Counted from the stretch's first letter, positions 10,740 through 20,688 are shown. The stretch: 64,000 bases of DNA from Adiantum capillus-veneris (GCA_014529385.2 CM043966.1:87078087-87142086); one strand, 5' to 3'. Notes: generated by a model from the letters alone, not told the origin. Made by a program: numbers and translations.

Positions 10740-11002
10740 TTTTAGTGTGTGAGAGTATTCCATTGGTGTTAGGGTTAGTGTAAATTCCTTGCTTGTTTGT
10801 GGGTTGCTCTAACGATTCTCCTCTTTTGCGTCCTAGTTCGCTCTTAAACTAGGTGGTGCCCCTTGTGTAGTTGGGATTTGGCGGTGGGTTTGTTGTTTTG
10901 GTTTGTGTTGTGTTGTGCCCCAGCCCCATTGAGCAGCACGGGAGCCTTGAAGGGTGTCTAGACGCCACTCTTCTTGTTGCTCGCCCCGGACCGCCTCAAT
11001 TT

Positions 11003-11020
11003 TGGTGCCCCCACTGAGGA
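11003..11020 (+). other. Primer-binding site, family A copy 2
   Basis: Identical to the site at 1328-1345, starting four bases after the LTR 2 terminus. Confidence 0.7.
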
Positions 11021-11073
11021 CGGCTTGTGTATTTTTGTGTAGAATCAACCTTTAGCATAGTCAAGTAGTTTGC

Positions 11074-11286
11074 ATGAATCACGAAGCTTTGTATGATCCC
11101 TTCATTCCCATTGCAAGGCAAAAGGTACACATAATTGTTAGTACTAAGTTGCAATTTCAACGTGTCATTCGTAGAATTTTAGGTCCTCTTAGGTTGGCCG
11201 AGATAAACGCTTCAGTAAATCCTTTTATTTTGCCTCTCATTAGGTACGACCTTAGTTTGGACGTCTATATTTTTGTTTTGTTGTAA
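11074..11286 (+). CDS. Family A leader ORF a, copy 2
   Basis: The same 70-codon ATG frame as at 1399, identical in protein sequence. It is homologous to the following ORF a'. The donor-like GTAAGC lies at 11283. Within the autonomous-looking copy 2, this is the only leader ORF together with a' that has its own ATG. That makes it the likely first coding exon of the leader transcript. Function unknown. Confidence 0.6.
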   Translation: MNHEALYDPFIPIARQKVHIIVSTKLQFQRVIRRILGPLRLAEINASVNPFILPLIRYDLSLDVYIFVLL

Positions 11287-11635
11287 GCATTAGGACATGC
11301 ATAGGCCATGGATAATGGCCCAGGAATAGAGGTTTTTCCCTTTCATTTTACTCCACACATTAAAATAAATGTTGCAATTAGTAGAAAGATCCATTTTCAA
11401 CAACGAATGGTGTTCATGTTTGGTGCCCAAAGAGCAGGAGAAATTCTTGCATCACCAAACCCTGTCATTCTACCTCTCATCAACTACCACACTTCTTTTG
11501 ATGTACATGTGTTCATTTTATTTTAAAATGAAGTGCAGCCCGGCAAAGTAGTGTGTATGTTTGTTTTTTCTTTGTCCAAGTTGTTACAAGAAACAAGAAA
11601 ATGATCATTTGTTCTAACTGGGAATGTGTGTGCAG
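11283..11635 (+). other. Candidate intron 1 of leader transcript, copy 2
   Basis: Same donor GTAAGC, CTAAC branch-like motif and TGTGTGCAG acceptor as in copy 1. It contains ORF a' and keeps the reading phase between ORF a and ORF b. Confidence 0.45.
11308..11526 (+). CDS. Family A leader ORF a', copy 2
   Basis: The 72-codon duplicate of ORF a, identical to copy 1. It has its own ATG (GCCATGG context) but lacks the donor found at the end of ORF a. Whether it is translated is unknown. Confidence 0.5.
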   Translation: MDNGPGIEVFPFHFTPHIKINVAISRKIHFQQRMVFMFGAQRAGEILASPNPVILPLINYHTSFDVHVFILF

Positions 11636-12107
11636 TGAAAGTTCAATCCTTAGAGATCTAGCTCTATTACCAATTGAGTTGCAAGAGCAAGTAGTAAGGC
11701 GTCTCCCTCATAACAAGAGGGTGGTGAAGTTAAGACGGAAGGTCCTACGCGTTGATTCCATTTTCCTCTTGTTGTTGGGCACTAAGGAAGACCGCGCATT
11801 CATCCAACTAGTGTGTGCCCTAAGATTGGTAAATAGAGTGAAATTTGGCGTTTGGCGAGTGCATTTCACCATTGAGGAAGACTCTTCAGGAAACTTGCGG
11901 CCAAAGTTCATGCTTCATAGACTCACATTTGGTGAATTTTTCCCTCATTTGCATCTTATTAATAGTCTTCCTTTCGCTTTCAACAAAGGAGATAGGGAGC
12001 TATTCAGAGCTTGTCTTAATAAAGAGAGCATAGAGAAGATTGCAAATTTGTATAAATTCTCATCCTTCTCTACTTTCTATGACACTTTGTTCATAGAGAC
12101 ATTGTAA
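11553..12107 (+). CDS. Family A leader ORF b, copy 2
   Basis: The 184-codon frame matching 1878-2432 with one substitution, T to M (ACG to ATG at about 11601), upstream of the acceptor at 11635. That ATG would let copy 2 start b without splicing, but it is absent from copy 1. The conserved blocks VVRRLPH, FIQ--CAL and LINSLPF are shared with b'. Confidence 0.6.
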   Translation: MYVCFFFVQVVTRNKKMIICSNWECVCSESSILRDLALLPIELQEQVVRRLPHNKRVVKLRRKVLRVDSIFLLLLGTKEDRAFIQLVCALRLVNRVKFGVWRVHFTIEEDSSGNLRPKFMLHRLTFGEFFPHLHLINSLPFAFNKGDRELFRACLNKESIEKIANLYKFSSFSTFYDTLFIETL

Positions 12108-12161
12108 ATCTCTTTATGCTTTTGAATGATTTAACCATAATCCTAAGGAGTTTTTGTCCAG
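12104..12161 (+). other. Candidate intron 2 of leader transcript, copy 2
   Basis: A 58-bp segment identical in position and phase to 2429-2486. Removing it would fuse ORF b to ORF b'. Confidence 0.45.
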
Positions 12162-12612
12162 GAATTTTGTAGCACAAGTGGAGTCTTTAAATCTTGCAAA
12201 CTTGATTGGACTTGATGAGGATGTTCTTTATGAAATTGTGAGAAGGTTGCCTCACTCCGACTGTGTGGAACTCGAAGGAAAGGAGCTCCTAGTCAATTGC
12301 TACTTTCTCACGGCCTTCGACGAGCATGAAGATCTAGTTTTTATACAAACCGCTTGTGCATTGGGAATTGTAGAGCAAGTGCAATTTATCACTTGGGACG
12401 TGGTTGCTCTTTTGGATCCAGAAAAGGAAGTTCTAGAGATTTCTGTTTATCGCCTTAGCTTTGAAGAATTTCAACCCTTCTTAGAGCTCATCAATAGTCT
12501 ACCCTTTTGTTTTGATCAAACAAATCGAGACCTTATTGAAGCTTGGATAGCTGAAGAACAAAACCTAGAGTGGTATTTTCTCACTTCTTCATTTGCAGGC
12601 GAGTGGTTCTAG
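12154..12612 (+). CDS. Family A leader ORF b', copy 2
   Basis: The same ATG-less frame as 2479-2937, ending 49 bp before the gag start. It is a paralogue of ORF b. Function unknown; positionally comparable to the extra upstream ORF of Ogre elements. Confidence 0.6.
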   Translation: MSRNFVAQVESLNLANLIGLDEDVLYEIVRRLPHSDCVELEGKELLVNCYFLTAFDEHEDLVFIQTACALGIVEQVQFITWDVVALLDPEKEVLEISVYRLSFEEFQPFLELINSLPFCFDQTNRDLIEAWIAEEQNLEWYFLTSSFAGEWF

Positions 12613-12661
12613 ATCTCTATTGTATCCCTTATTGTAACTCGTGTTGTAATCTTTCATAATA

Positions 12662-15600
12662 ATGGAGAGCCAACGCCAAATGTCTGGATATCCTCTTTTC
12701 TTTGGAGAGCCTGGAGAGGATGCAGAATTATTTTTAGCAAATTTCAAGATGTCTTGCCGTATCAAGAGGATAGTAACCGATCAAGAACGTGTAGAAATGT
12801 TTGAGGTGGTCCTTAGGAAAGATGCTAGTACTTGGTTTGACTCTTTGCCTGAGGAAGTTAAGGGGAATTACACAGAAGTTTTAAATCGTTTTAAGAGATA
12901 CTTCTTTGATCCCCAAAACACTCAGAAACTATGGCAAGACATTGTTTCTCATAAGCAAAAAGACTTAGATGACTACTACTTGTACAAGCAAGAGTTTCTA
13001 CGTCTTTGGGCTCTATGGATACGAAATGTTGCTAACCCTGGTGATGGTGCAGAATTTTTAAAGAAGGAGAGGTTCATAGCCGGACTCTTTCCTGACCTTA
13101 AGGTAAAAGTTGAGGCGGGTGCACCTGCTACTTTTGATGCAGCTGAAACTAGGGCTGCTGAGAAGTATAGGAAACTCAAGTGCTTAAGGGGAGAGGTTCC
13201 AATAGAAGGTCTTAGACCCAAAGGTAAGTCACAAGCATCAACATCGAGGGAGCTTCCTGAGGTAACGGCGGAAGTAATTGAGAAGTTAAACGAATCTTTA
13301 AGCAGCCTGTCAATTCACCTTGCACAAGCTGTAGGTCCAAAGGGACAAGCAAAGAAGTCTGAAGAGCAAGATCCACGACCTAGGAGAGTCTTGCAATTTT
13401 GGAATTGTGGAGAGTCTGGACATGGGATGTATAATTGTCCTTGGCCCCGTGGGGAGCCAGGGAGGCCTAACTTGAATTACCCAGTGATGAATGCAGGTGA
13501 AGGAACTGGTCAACAACCAAGGCTTCTACAAAGGCCAAATGGACCAAGACCACCTCCACAAGGGGTAGAAGGAGTTCCACCTTTGCCAGATCCAAATGTG
13601 CATGTGGTAGAGGTGACAAATTCAAATAAGGTTGACATGGAAGCCAATGGAATTAAGCGTGGCCGAGGAAAAGGTAAAGAGAAAGAAGGAGTCACATCAC
13701 AGAGTGACCATGGACAAGGCAAGAAGGCAAAGGGAACCAAGGAAACCAAGAGGACTCGACGTCGTATCAACCTCCAAGACTTCCCTCTTGGACATGGTAT
13801 GGCTCCGTACAACTTGTTGGAAGACATGAGAGGTAAGGGTCCTGATATTTCATGGCCTCAATTTCTTGCATTATGTCCACAAGTTAGGAGGGATTTAACA
13901 AGGGCAGTTAGCACTAGGAGAAAGGTAAAAGAGAGTGTGCCTGTTGTAAAAATTGCACAAGCTGAAATGAATGAGGACATTACACCGGTGCTAGACTGTT
14001 ACATCAAAGGGAGATTGGTTAGGAAAGGTCTAGTGGATGGGGGTGCACAAATTTGCATCATGACAGAGGGACTCATGCAAAAACTAGGCATGCACATCCA
14101 TGAGACACCTGAAATTAGGGTCAAGATGGCAAACAATAGCAAGGCTAGGTGCGTAGGCATTTGTAAAAATGTTTTTGTGGAGGCCTTTGGCATTAAGAAG
14201 GCAGTGGATTTCTATGTCATGTCTACCAAGGGAAATGGTTACCCATTTATCCTAGGAAGACCATGGCTAATGAAAATGCGAGCTTTGCAGGATTGGGAGA
14301 GTGGAAAGCTAATTTGCAGGAATGACAATCACAAGAAGGTTGTCTTTGACATGAAGGAGCAACGCCAAGAGGAGCTCCATGAAGAATCATCTCAAAGTGA
14401 GACGGAAGAAGGTTGGACCGATAGCACTTCAGAAGAAGAAAGTAGCGGCAGCATTACTGAAGAGGAGTCTTCCATCGAAGTCATGGGGGTAAGGTTTAAG
14501 CCAAGCAACCAAGAGACCTCTTGTCAAGGCTTGGAGGAGGTAGGTCCTCAAGAGAACGAAGGTGATCAAGATGAAGGGATGCTGGAAGGTATGCTATCAA
14601 CAACACTTACAAAGAATGAAAGAGAGGAGTTCAAATGTGTGCTAAGGAAGTTTCCTAGGCTTTTTGCTAAAGACTACACCGATGTGCGTGGAGTAGATGC
14701 TGTTCAACACAAAATTGAGTTGAAGCCAGAGGCCACACCTAAGGCTCAGAAGCTACGAAGGCTAGGAGTCATCAAGGAGCAGGCTTTACTCAAGGAGGTA
14801 AGAAAGCTTCTAGCAGCAGGGTTCATTTATCCAGTGGAGAATTCAGAGTGGGTCTCTCCTGTTGTTGTCACTCCTAAGAAGAACGGCAAGTGGAGGGTGT
14901 GTGTGGATTACCGTCCCCTCAATGAGGCAACAAAGAGAGATCACTTTCCCCTCCCATTCCAGGATGAGATACTAAATGAGGTAGCTGGTCATGAGAAGTA
15001 CACTGTGTGCGATGGTTACTCAGGTTACTTTCAAATAGGGATTGCACTGGAGGATCAATTGAAAACAACCTTTATCACTCCTTGGGGTTGTTATGCTTTT
15101 AGAGTCATGCCATTTGGTCTGACAAATGCTCCTGCAACATTCCAACGTTTCATGAATATGGTGTTTCAAGCATTCTTTGGAAAGTCAATTAGGGTGTTCA
15201 TTGATGATTTCTGTATTTATAGCTCAAAATCATTGCATCTACAAAGGGTAGAAGAAGGTTTAAAGAAGCTCTACGACATGGGAGGTCAACTCAACCCCGA
15301 CAAGTGCCATATAGGTGAGGATGAAGTAATCTTGCTTGGTCATAAAGTTTCTTACAAAGGCATTGAAGTGGATCCTTCGAAGGCAAAGGCTCTTATTGAG
15401 CTACCATCACCCAAGAGTCTTAAGGAGGTCATCTCATTCATTCAAAAGGTGAAGTATATGTCACGCTTCATTCACTTAGCCTCGGAGTTACTTCACCCTT
15501 TGCAAAAGTTGACACAACAAGTAGAATTTGCATGGTCTGATGAGCTTGAAGAGTACTTTTGTAACATTAAAGTCATTTTGTCAGAGCTACCAACACTCAT

Positions 15601-17941
15601 GCCTCCTTGTTGGGAGTACACATTCTTTGTTAGCTCTAGTGCTGGGAAAGAAACAATTGGTGCTGTGTTGCTACAACAAGATCCCCACAGTACAAGGATG
15701 CGACCCATCTACTTTGCTAGTAGGGTCATGAATGCTTTGGAGAGAGACTACACAGAAGCAGAACTCATGATGCTTTCTCTCATGTTTGCGGTGAGAAAGT
15801 TTAGATCCTACCTGCTACCAAAACCTTTTGTAATTCTCACTGCAGAAAATTTGTTCCCTTGGGTGTCATCTCAAATGAATCTTAGTACTAGGATCTCAAA
15901 GTGGATTATGGAGTTGCAAGAGTTTCAATACTCTTTCAAGGTAGAAGATAGTGTGCGTGCACAATTGGCAGGGATTCTCACTTATAGGGTGCACGAAAAG
16001 GAGATTAAGGTGCCTGAAGTAAAGACCCTACCATTGCCACCACCAAAAAGTATTCCTAATGCTTTTACTTTGTTCTTTGATGGAGCTTTTCGTCGAGCCA
16101 CAGGAAAAGCAGGGGGAGGGCTAGTGTTGCTCAACCCAAGTGGAGAGGTGGTCATGAAAGAGAAGTTCAATCTACCAAGTTCAGCTAGCAACAATGAAGC
16201 AGAATATGACACTCTACTTCATGGTTTGAAGATGTGCATTGGCCAAGGGATACAACGCCTCATGGTAAAGGGAGATGCACTTCTCATTGTTAAACAGATT
16301 TTAGGCATTTGGGCATGCAAGAATGAGAGCTTACGGACAAAAGTTCATGCCATTCGTAGATTGTTTAATCAATTTGAAGAAGTGCAACTATATCATATTC
16401 CTAGGAAACAGAATGAAGATGCTGATTTACTTGCACAACAAGCCGTTGCATGTGTAAAGAAAGAAGTGCAGGTCATCATGGTGGCGGCTGCTGTGAAGCA
16501 ACCGAGGTACCAGGGATTGGAGTCATTGGCTCCCATCATTGGCTACATTTTGGAGGGTGAGTTTCCACCAGACTTCACAAAAGCTCAGAAGAGGAGACTC
16601 ATGAAGAAGGCAAGCGTATATCTCTTCCTAGAAGGCTCCCTCTATCAAAGAGGGAAGGATCAAGTGTGCAGACGAGTACCAACTATCAAGGAAATTCCAG
16701 CCATTCTAAAAGGTTTGCATGAAGAGGCATGTGGTGGTCATTTTGCGCAAGAATTAACTGTGAAGAAGATTTTGCTTTCGGGGTATGTTTGGCCAAGTTT
16801 GCATGTGGATGTTCAACATTGGTGTAAAAGCTGTCACACTTGTCAGATAAATGGAAATAGAAGGTTGGTGCATGGCCCGAGGCAAATAGTGCTTGCAAAT
16901 GGACCCTTTGAAAAGTGGGGCATTGATGCTATGGATCCTCTGCCTAGGACAAAAAATGGTAAACTCTACATTCTAGTGACTGTAGACTATATGACTAGGT
17001 GGGTGGAAGCACAAAGTGTGGCAAAGGTAAATGAGAAGACAGTAAGCAAATTCGTCTACACTCACATTTGTTGTAGATTTGGCACACCTTTGGAGATTGT
17101 TTCTGATAATGGTCCAGGGTTTAGAAAAGGATTGCTCACAGAAGTTTGTGAAGAGCTTCACATTCTACATCGTCATAGCACACCATACTACCCACAGTCA
17201 AATGGTTTGGTGGAGAAGGCTAATGGTGTCATTGCAGGAATCATTAGAAAGATGGTGCAAAACAAGACAAAATTATGGGATGACTTCTTGGATGGTGCCT
17301 TGTGGGCGTATCGAACCACATATAGGGAAGCCACGGAGTTCACACCATTTCACTTGGTCTATGGTCAAGAGGCTTTACAGCCAATTGAGCTAAACATTCC
17401 AACAATGCGACTTCATGGCAAATCAGCACAAGATGATCAAGAGGTATGGATGGATCGACTTCTTACGTTAGTGGAGCTTGAGTGGAAAAGAGAAGCAGCA
17501 TACGAGTGCTACAAGAGGAAAGCCACACAAGCGAAAGAAACGCACGACAAGAAACTGAAGGACAAAGGCATCAAGGAAGGAGAGCTTGTGCTAAGGTATG
17601 ACAATCGACTTGACAATCGTTTTGATGCCAAGTTTGAAACTAGATGGCAAGGGCCATACATAGTCAAGAAGGCTTTCAATTCTAGCTACTATCAGCTTAT
17701 GGACTTGAATGGTAAAGAGCTCTCCAGGAAGGTAAACGGGTATCGCTTGAAGCCCTATTTGAGTCGCCTTCTACCAAAGGATCTACCAAAGATCTGTCCA
17801 AAGGCCGCTGTCTCATGTAAGTATTGTTACATGAAGCATGAGTGTAACTCCGGCCAAAATTCTGAGGGGCCAAACAATGAAGATCTCGTCAAGGACTCTG
17901 AAGCACTCTCTTTGGAAAAGATGCTCTATGATGGTACATGA
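12662..17941 (+). CDS. Family A copy 2 gag-pol polyprotein (intact, 1759 aa)
   Basis: One uninterrupted frame encodes the whole replication polyprotein of a Ty3/gypsy retrotransposon. In order: gag (about 1-200, with STWFDSLP near 57), a degenerate zinc knuckle near 249 in which Phe replaces the first Cys, a basic linker, protease (DGGAQICIM near 458), an acidic Ser/Glu-rich spacer, RT (VDYRPLNEA near 748, FIDD near 846), a first RNase H lacking its first catalytic Asp (near 990), an archaeal-type RNase H (FFDGA near 1137, NNEAEYD, KGDA, NEDAD), integrase HHCC (HEEACGGHF near 1353), D-D-E core (1418, 1480, 1515) and a GPY/F-like end. There is no chromodomain. Gag and pol need no frameshift. 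The Gly-to-Asp change after the first integrase Asp, relative to copy 1, might affect activity. Confidence 0.95.
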   Translation: MESQRQMSGYPLFFGEPGEDAELFLANFKMSCRIKRIVTDQERVEMFEVVLRKDASTWFDSLPEEVKGNYTEVLNRFKRYFFDPQNTQKLWQDIVSHKQKDLDDYYLYKQEFLRLWALWIRNVANPGDGAEFLKKERFIAGLFPDLKVKVEAGAPATFDAAETRAAEKYRKLKCLRGEVPIEGLRPKGKSQASTSRELPEVTAEVIEKLNESLSSLSIHLAQAVGPKGQAKKSEEQDPRPRRVLQFWNCGESGHGMYNCPWPRGEPGRPNLNYPVMNAGEGTGQQPRLLQRPNGPRPPPQGVEGVPPLPDPNVHVVEVTNSNKVDMEANGIKRGRGKGKEKEGVTSQSDHGQGKKAKGTKETKRTRRRINLQDFPLGHGMAPYNLLEDMRGKGPDISWPQFLALCPQVRRDLTRAVSTRRKVKESVPVVKIAQAEMNEDITPVLDCYIKGRLVRKGLVDGGAQICIMTEGLMQKLGMHIHETPEIRVKMANNSKARCVGICKNVFVEAFGIKKAVDFYVMSTKGNGYPFILGRPWLMKMRALQDWESGKLICRNDNHKKVVFDMKEQRQEELHEESSQSETEEGWTDSTSEEESSGSITEEESSIEVMGVRFKPSNQETSCQGLEEVGPQENEGDQDEGMLEGMLSTTLTKNEREEFKCVLRKFPRLFAKDYTDVRGVDAVQHKIELKPEATPKAQKLRRLGVIKEQALLKEVRKLLAAGFIYPVENSEWVSPVVVTPKKNGKWRVCVDYRPLNEATKRDHFPLPFQDEILNEVAGHEKYTVCDGYSGYFQIGIALEDQLKTTFITPWGCYAFRVMPFGLTNAPATFQRFMNMVFQAFFGKSIRVFIDDFCIYSSKSLHLQRVEEGLKKLYDMGGQLNPDKCHIGEDEVILLGHKVSYKGIEVDPSKAKALIELPSPKSLKEVISFIQKVKYMSRFIHLASELLHPLQKLTQQVEFAWSDELEEYFCNIKVILSELPTLMPPCWEYTFFVSSSAGKETIGAVLLQQDPHSTRMRPIYFASRVMNALERDYTEAELMMLSLMFAVRKFRSYLLPKPFVILTAENLFPWVSSQMNLSTRISKWIMELQEFQYSFKVEDSVRAQLAGILTYRVHEKEIKVPEVKTLPLPPPKSIPNAFTLFFDGAFRRATGKAGGGLVLLNPSGEVVMKEKFNLPSSASNNEAEYDTLLHGLKMCIGQGIQRLMVKGDALLIVKQILGIWACKNESLRTKVHAIRRLFNQFEEVQLYHIPRKQNEDADLLAQQAVACVKKEVQVIMVAAAVKQPRYQGLESLAPIIGYILEGEFPPDFTKAQKRRLMKKASVYLFLEGSLYQRGKDQVCRRVPTIKEIPAILKGLHEEACGGHFAQELTVKKILLSGYVWPSLHVDVQHWCKSCHTCQINGNRRLVHGPRQIVLANGPFEKWGIDAMDPLPRTKNGKLYILVTVDYMTRWVEAQSVAKVNEKTVSKFVYTHICCRFGTPLEIVSDNGPGFRKGLLTEVCEELHILHRHSTPYYPQSNGLVEKANGVIAGIIRKMVQNKTKLWDDFLDGALWAYRTTYREATEFTPFHLVYGQEALQPIELNIPTMRLHGKSAQDDQEVWMDRLLTLVELEWKREAAYECYKRKATQAKETHDKKLKDKGIKEGELVLRYDNRLDNRFDAKFETRWQGPYIVKKAFNSSYYQLMDLNGKELSRKVNGYRLKPYLSRLLPKDLPKICPKAAVSCKYCYMKHECNSGQNSEGPNNEDLVKDSEALSLEKMLYDGT

Positions 17942-17956
17942 ATATACCATCATCCA

Positions 17957-17965
17957 GGGGGAGGG
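17957..17965 (+). other. Polypurine tract, family A copy 2
   Basis: GGGGGAGGG just before LTR 3, identical to the tract at 8281. Confidence 0.8.
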
Positions 17966-19674
17966 CTAATGATAGCTGTTTTTTCGGCTCTTTGTAATTG
18001 CCACAGTGAGTTACCTCACCCTACCAAAATCACCCAAACACTGTGGCTATCCCTACCATTTCACTGTACATAGGCGTGCGTGAGTCACGGGACTTTTCCC
18101 ATATCTTCTTAAAAACCCTCAGCTAGCTAGTCACTGGGCTAGGTGAGCCAAAAAAAATAAAATAAATAAAAAAAATAAAAGTATATTATGGCTTCTTTGT
18201 GTGTAAATATTTCATTGTATATATGGCCTAAATATAGGGATTTTTAATAATTATTTTGGTATTTTATTTAAATATTTCTACTTAGGTGTGTGTTTTATTA
18301 AACCTATGTACACCTTCTTTCATCCTCTTACACCATAATTATATTTTTTTTTTTGCCAATATGTACATACTCTAACCTCATATTTTTCCTTTATACAAAT
18401 CACTCCCACATTTTCACCCTCACCCTCGTGAAAACAAAAAATTGATTTCTACTCATTGGTTACTTTTATTATATTATTTACTTGCATACCTTTTTCTCTT
18501 TCACCCAAAATAATTCAAGGAGGGACCATATCATATGATTCCAATATCTTTCCATATCCATAACTCCTCCATATTTTTATTATTATTTTTACTCATTATT
18601 CTAACACCATGTGCTCATTGAGCTAAAGTCCATGAATAGTCCATACACTAGTCCCACCATGTATATATTTCTTATTTCACCAATAATCCTCCTCCATGCA
18701 TGGGTCAAGGGCAACTTGAATGCTTTGTATTATAATATGACAAAGGAGGGGCTCACTCTTGGATGCATTGTACAAATTCAACAAAGGAGGGGACCACTAA
18801 AAGACTTTTGCAGGCATAAAAAACAGGCTTTTTGGTGAGAATTTTGGCACCTATCTCCACTCCGAATTTGGAGCGGTGGTCAAAAGAGAAAATGTAACCC
18901 ACGCTCTGAATAATCACCCCAAATTTTTTCATGATTTTTGGAGCTACCAGCTGTGAGCTATGATTTTTTTAGTGGACCCCAGTTTTCCCATGCTATGCAG
19001 CCACACTCTCTCTTCCACTTTATCATTTTCCTCTTTCACACACACTTCTCCACTCATCATCCCCATCTCTCTCACCACTCCTCTCTGCACACTACTCACC
19101 TTCTCCTCAACCTTGAAGAATAAGAGAAACCATGGTGAACTCATACCTCCCACACACAATTCCATTCCAAAATTGACCACCTAGTCTCATTTTTCCTCCT
19201 CCAAATTACCCATATCTATCAAAAAACCACAAAATTCAGCCTCTTCTCTTAAAAGATAGCATCATGGTGGTTGATTACTCAGCTTCAATTACCTTGTCTC
19301 TCAAGGAAGGTCAAGAGTGGAGAAAAAATGTACCGTCAAAGCTAGTGGACCGTCAACAAGCGTCAAAATTGGCCCTACTCAAGACACTTGGAGCATCAAC
19401 CTTGTAAGAAATCCACCTTTTCTTACCTCTTAAGAGTTTTTCTTCCTTATTTGTATCCTACATGGATACTCCCATTGTAAATATTCAATTCCATTTGTAA
19501 ATTGATACTAACTCTACTAACACTAACCCACTATGAAAAGTCCTATCACCTCCATTTCTCTCCTCTCTCTTTCCCCACCAACTTCTTGATAATTCCAAGC
19601 AAAAGAAATTAGATAAATTGTTGAAAATCTAACCCAACCATGGTTAGAGGAGTAACCCTAGCCTTCAAAATTGC

Positions 19675-19681
19675 TATAAAA
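19675..19681 (+). promoter_or_regulatory. TATA box of family A LTR 3
   Basis: TATAAAA in the conserved context. If active it would drive readout transcription into the DNA right of the array. Confidence 0.5.
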
Positions 19682-20343
19682 GGAGGGTGTAGCTAGCATA
19701 AAAGGGGGGAGCCATAAGCAAGAGCACTATGCTATAGCTTGAGAAGCCAAGCTCAACCTCTCTAGAAGGAGCTCTTGAGTGGAAGCTCATTGTCTTATGC
19801 ATGTGCATGTGTTGTAATAGGGGATTAGCAAGGGAAATCTATGCCATTGTAAGAGAGAGAGTGATCATTCAATTGAGAGTAGGAAATCTATCATTTCTCC
19901 TACTAGTGTAAGCCCAACATTCGCTGAATCAAGGAGGGTGGATTTGGACTAAGCTTGGATACTTTGTCTCCCTTCCAACGTGAAGTAATGGACAACAATG
20001 ATGTGTAAGTGTCTTGGTGTTTTTTTTTGTTAAGTTCTTGATAGCTTGTCTCTGGTGTTGTCATCAATCTAGCCATAAATCCCACATACTGTAAGAGGGC
20101 GACAGGGTGGAGAGGACTCCCCTGGCCTTAAGACAGTGATTGGGGTGGCTTTTCTTGTGATGTGTTGTGGTGAAATTTACGCAAGCTATGTTGAACAAGT
20201 ACAAATCTCACTTTGATTTGTCATGACAGATTTGTAAGAAGGTATTAATGCAACAAGCACCCCCTCCCCCTTTCTTTCTCTTTCTTAAATATATAGTTGT
20301 GTTTGCTTGATCATTGCCGATACGTTTCAAAGCAGCCCGAGCA

Positions 20344-20346
<3 letters not shown>

Positions 20347-20426
<80 letters not shown>
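20347..20426 (+). repeat. (CT)n microsatellite in LTR 3
   Basis: About 80 bp of CT, the longest of the three array LTRs. Confidence 0.95.
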
Positions 20427-20429
<3 letters not shown>

Positions 20430-20688
20430 TTTTAGTGTGTGAGAGTATTCCATTGGTGTTAGGGTTAGTGTAAATTCCTTGCTTGTTTGTGGGTTGCTCT
20501 AACGATTCTCCTCTTTTGCGTCCTAGTTCGCTCTTAAACTAGGTGGTGCCCCTTGTGTAGTTGGGATTTGGCGGTGGGTTTGTTGTTTTGGTTTGTGTTG
20601 TGTTGTGCCCCAGCCCCATTGAGCAGCACGGGAGCCTTGAAGGGTGTCTAGAGGCCACTCTTCTTGTTGCCCGCCCCGGACCGCCTCA

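Larger units (their letters stand above)
8294..10998 (+). repeat. Family A LTR 2 (complete, 2705 bp, shared by both copies)
   Basis: Begins TGATAGCTG after a polypurine tract and ends CCGCCTCA just before a primer-binding site. It is the 3' LTR of copy 1 and the 5' LTR of copy 2. It contains AT-rich promoter-proximal sequence, a TATA box at 9998 and a CT tract. Small ORFs within it (for example around 8935-9162) recur only because the LTR recurs and show no protein features. Confidence 0.95.
1..20688 (+). mobile_element. Ty3/gypsy family A tandem array sharing LTRs (LTR-int-LTR-int-LTR)
   Basis: Three copies of one long terminal repeat alternate with two copies of one internal region, all in the same direction. 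Equivalent points are 9675-9690 bp apart, for example LTR ends at 1323, 10998 and 20688. The internal regions hold leader ORFs, gag, protease, reverse transcriptase, two RNase H domains and integrase, in Ty3/gypsy order with no chromodomain. An extra archaeal-type RNase H points to the TAT/Ogre side of the family. Units differ by only a few substitutions and short indels, so the array is very recent. It probably arose by unequal recombination between LTRs, since fresh insertions would each carry two LTRs. The left end lies outside the window, so the array may be longer and the target duplication cannot be tested. Confidence 0.95.
17970..20688 (+). repeat. Family A LTR 3 (complete, about 2719 bp)
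   Basis: Runs from TGATAGCTG to CCGCCTCA. Similarity to the LTR-leader junctions at 1323 and 10998 stops after 20690; only the next two bases, AT, are shared. This marks the right end of the array. It contains a TATA box at 19675 and a longer CT tract than LTR 1 or 2. Confidence 0.95.

Noticed and set aside
10530-10763. Open frames encoding Glu-Arg repeats across CT tracts (also near 20208, 27379 and 25559)
   Set aside because: They are translations of dinucleotide repeats, which have no stops in several frames.
13510-13827. Antisense ORFs of 60-105 codons opposite family A gag-pol
   Set aside because: They have no recognisable features and are explained by the composition of the coding strand; they recur only because the element recurs.
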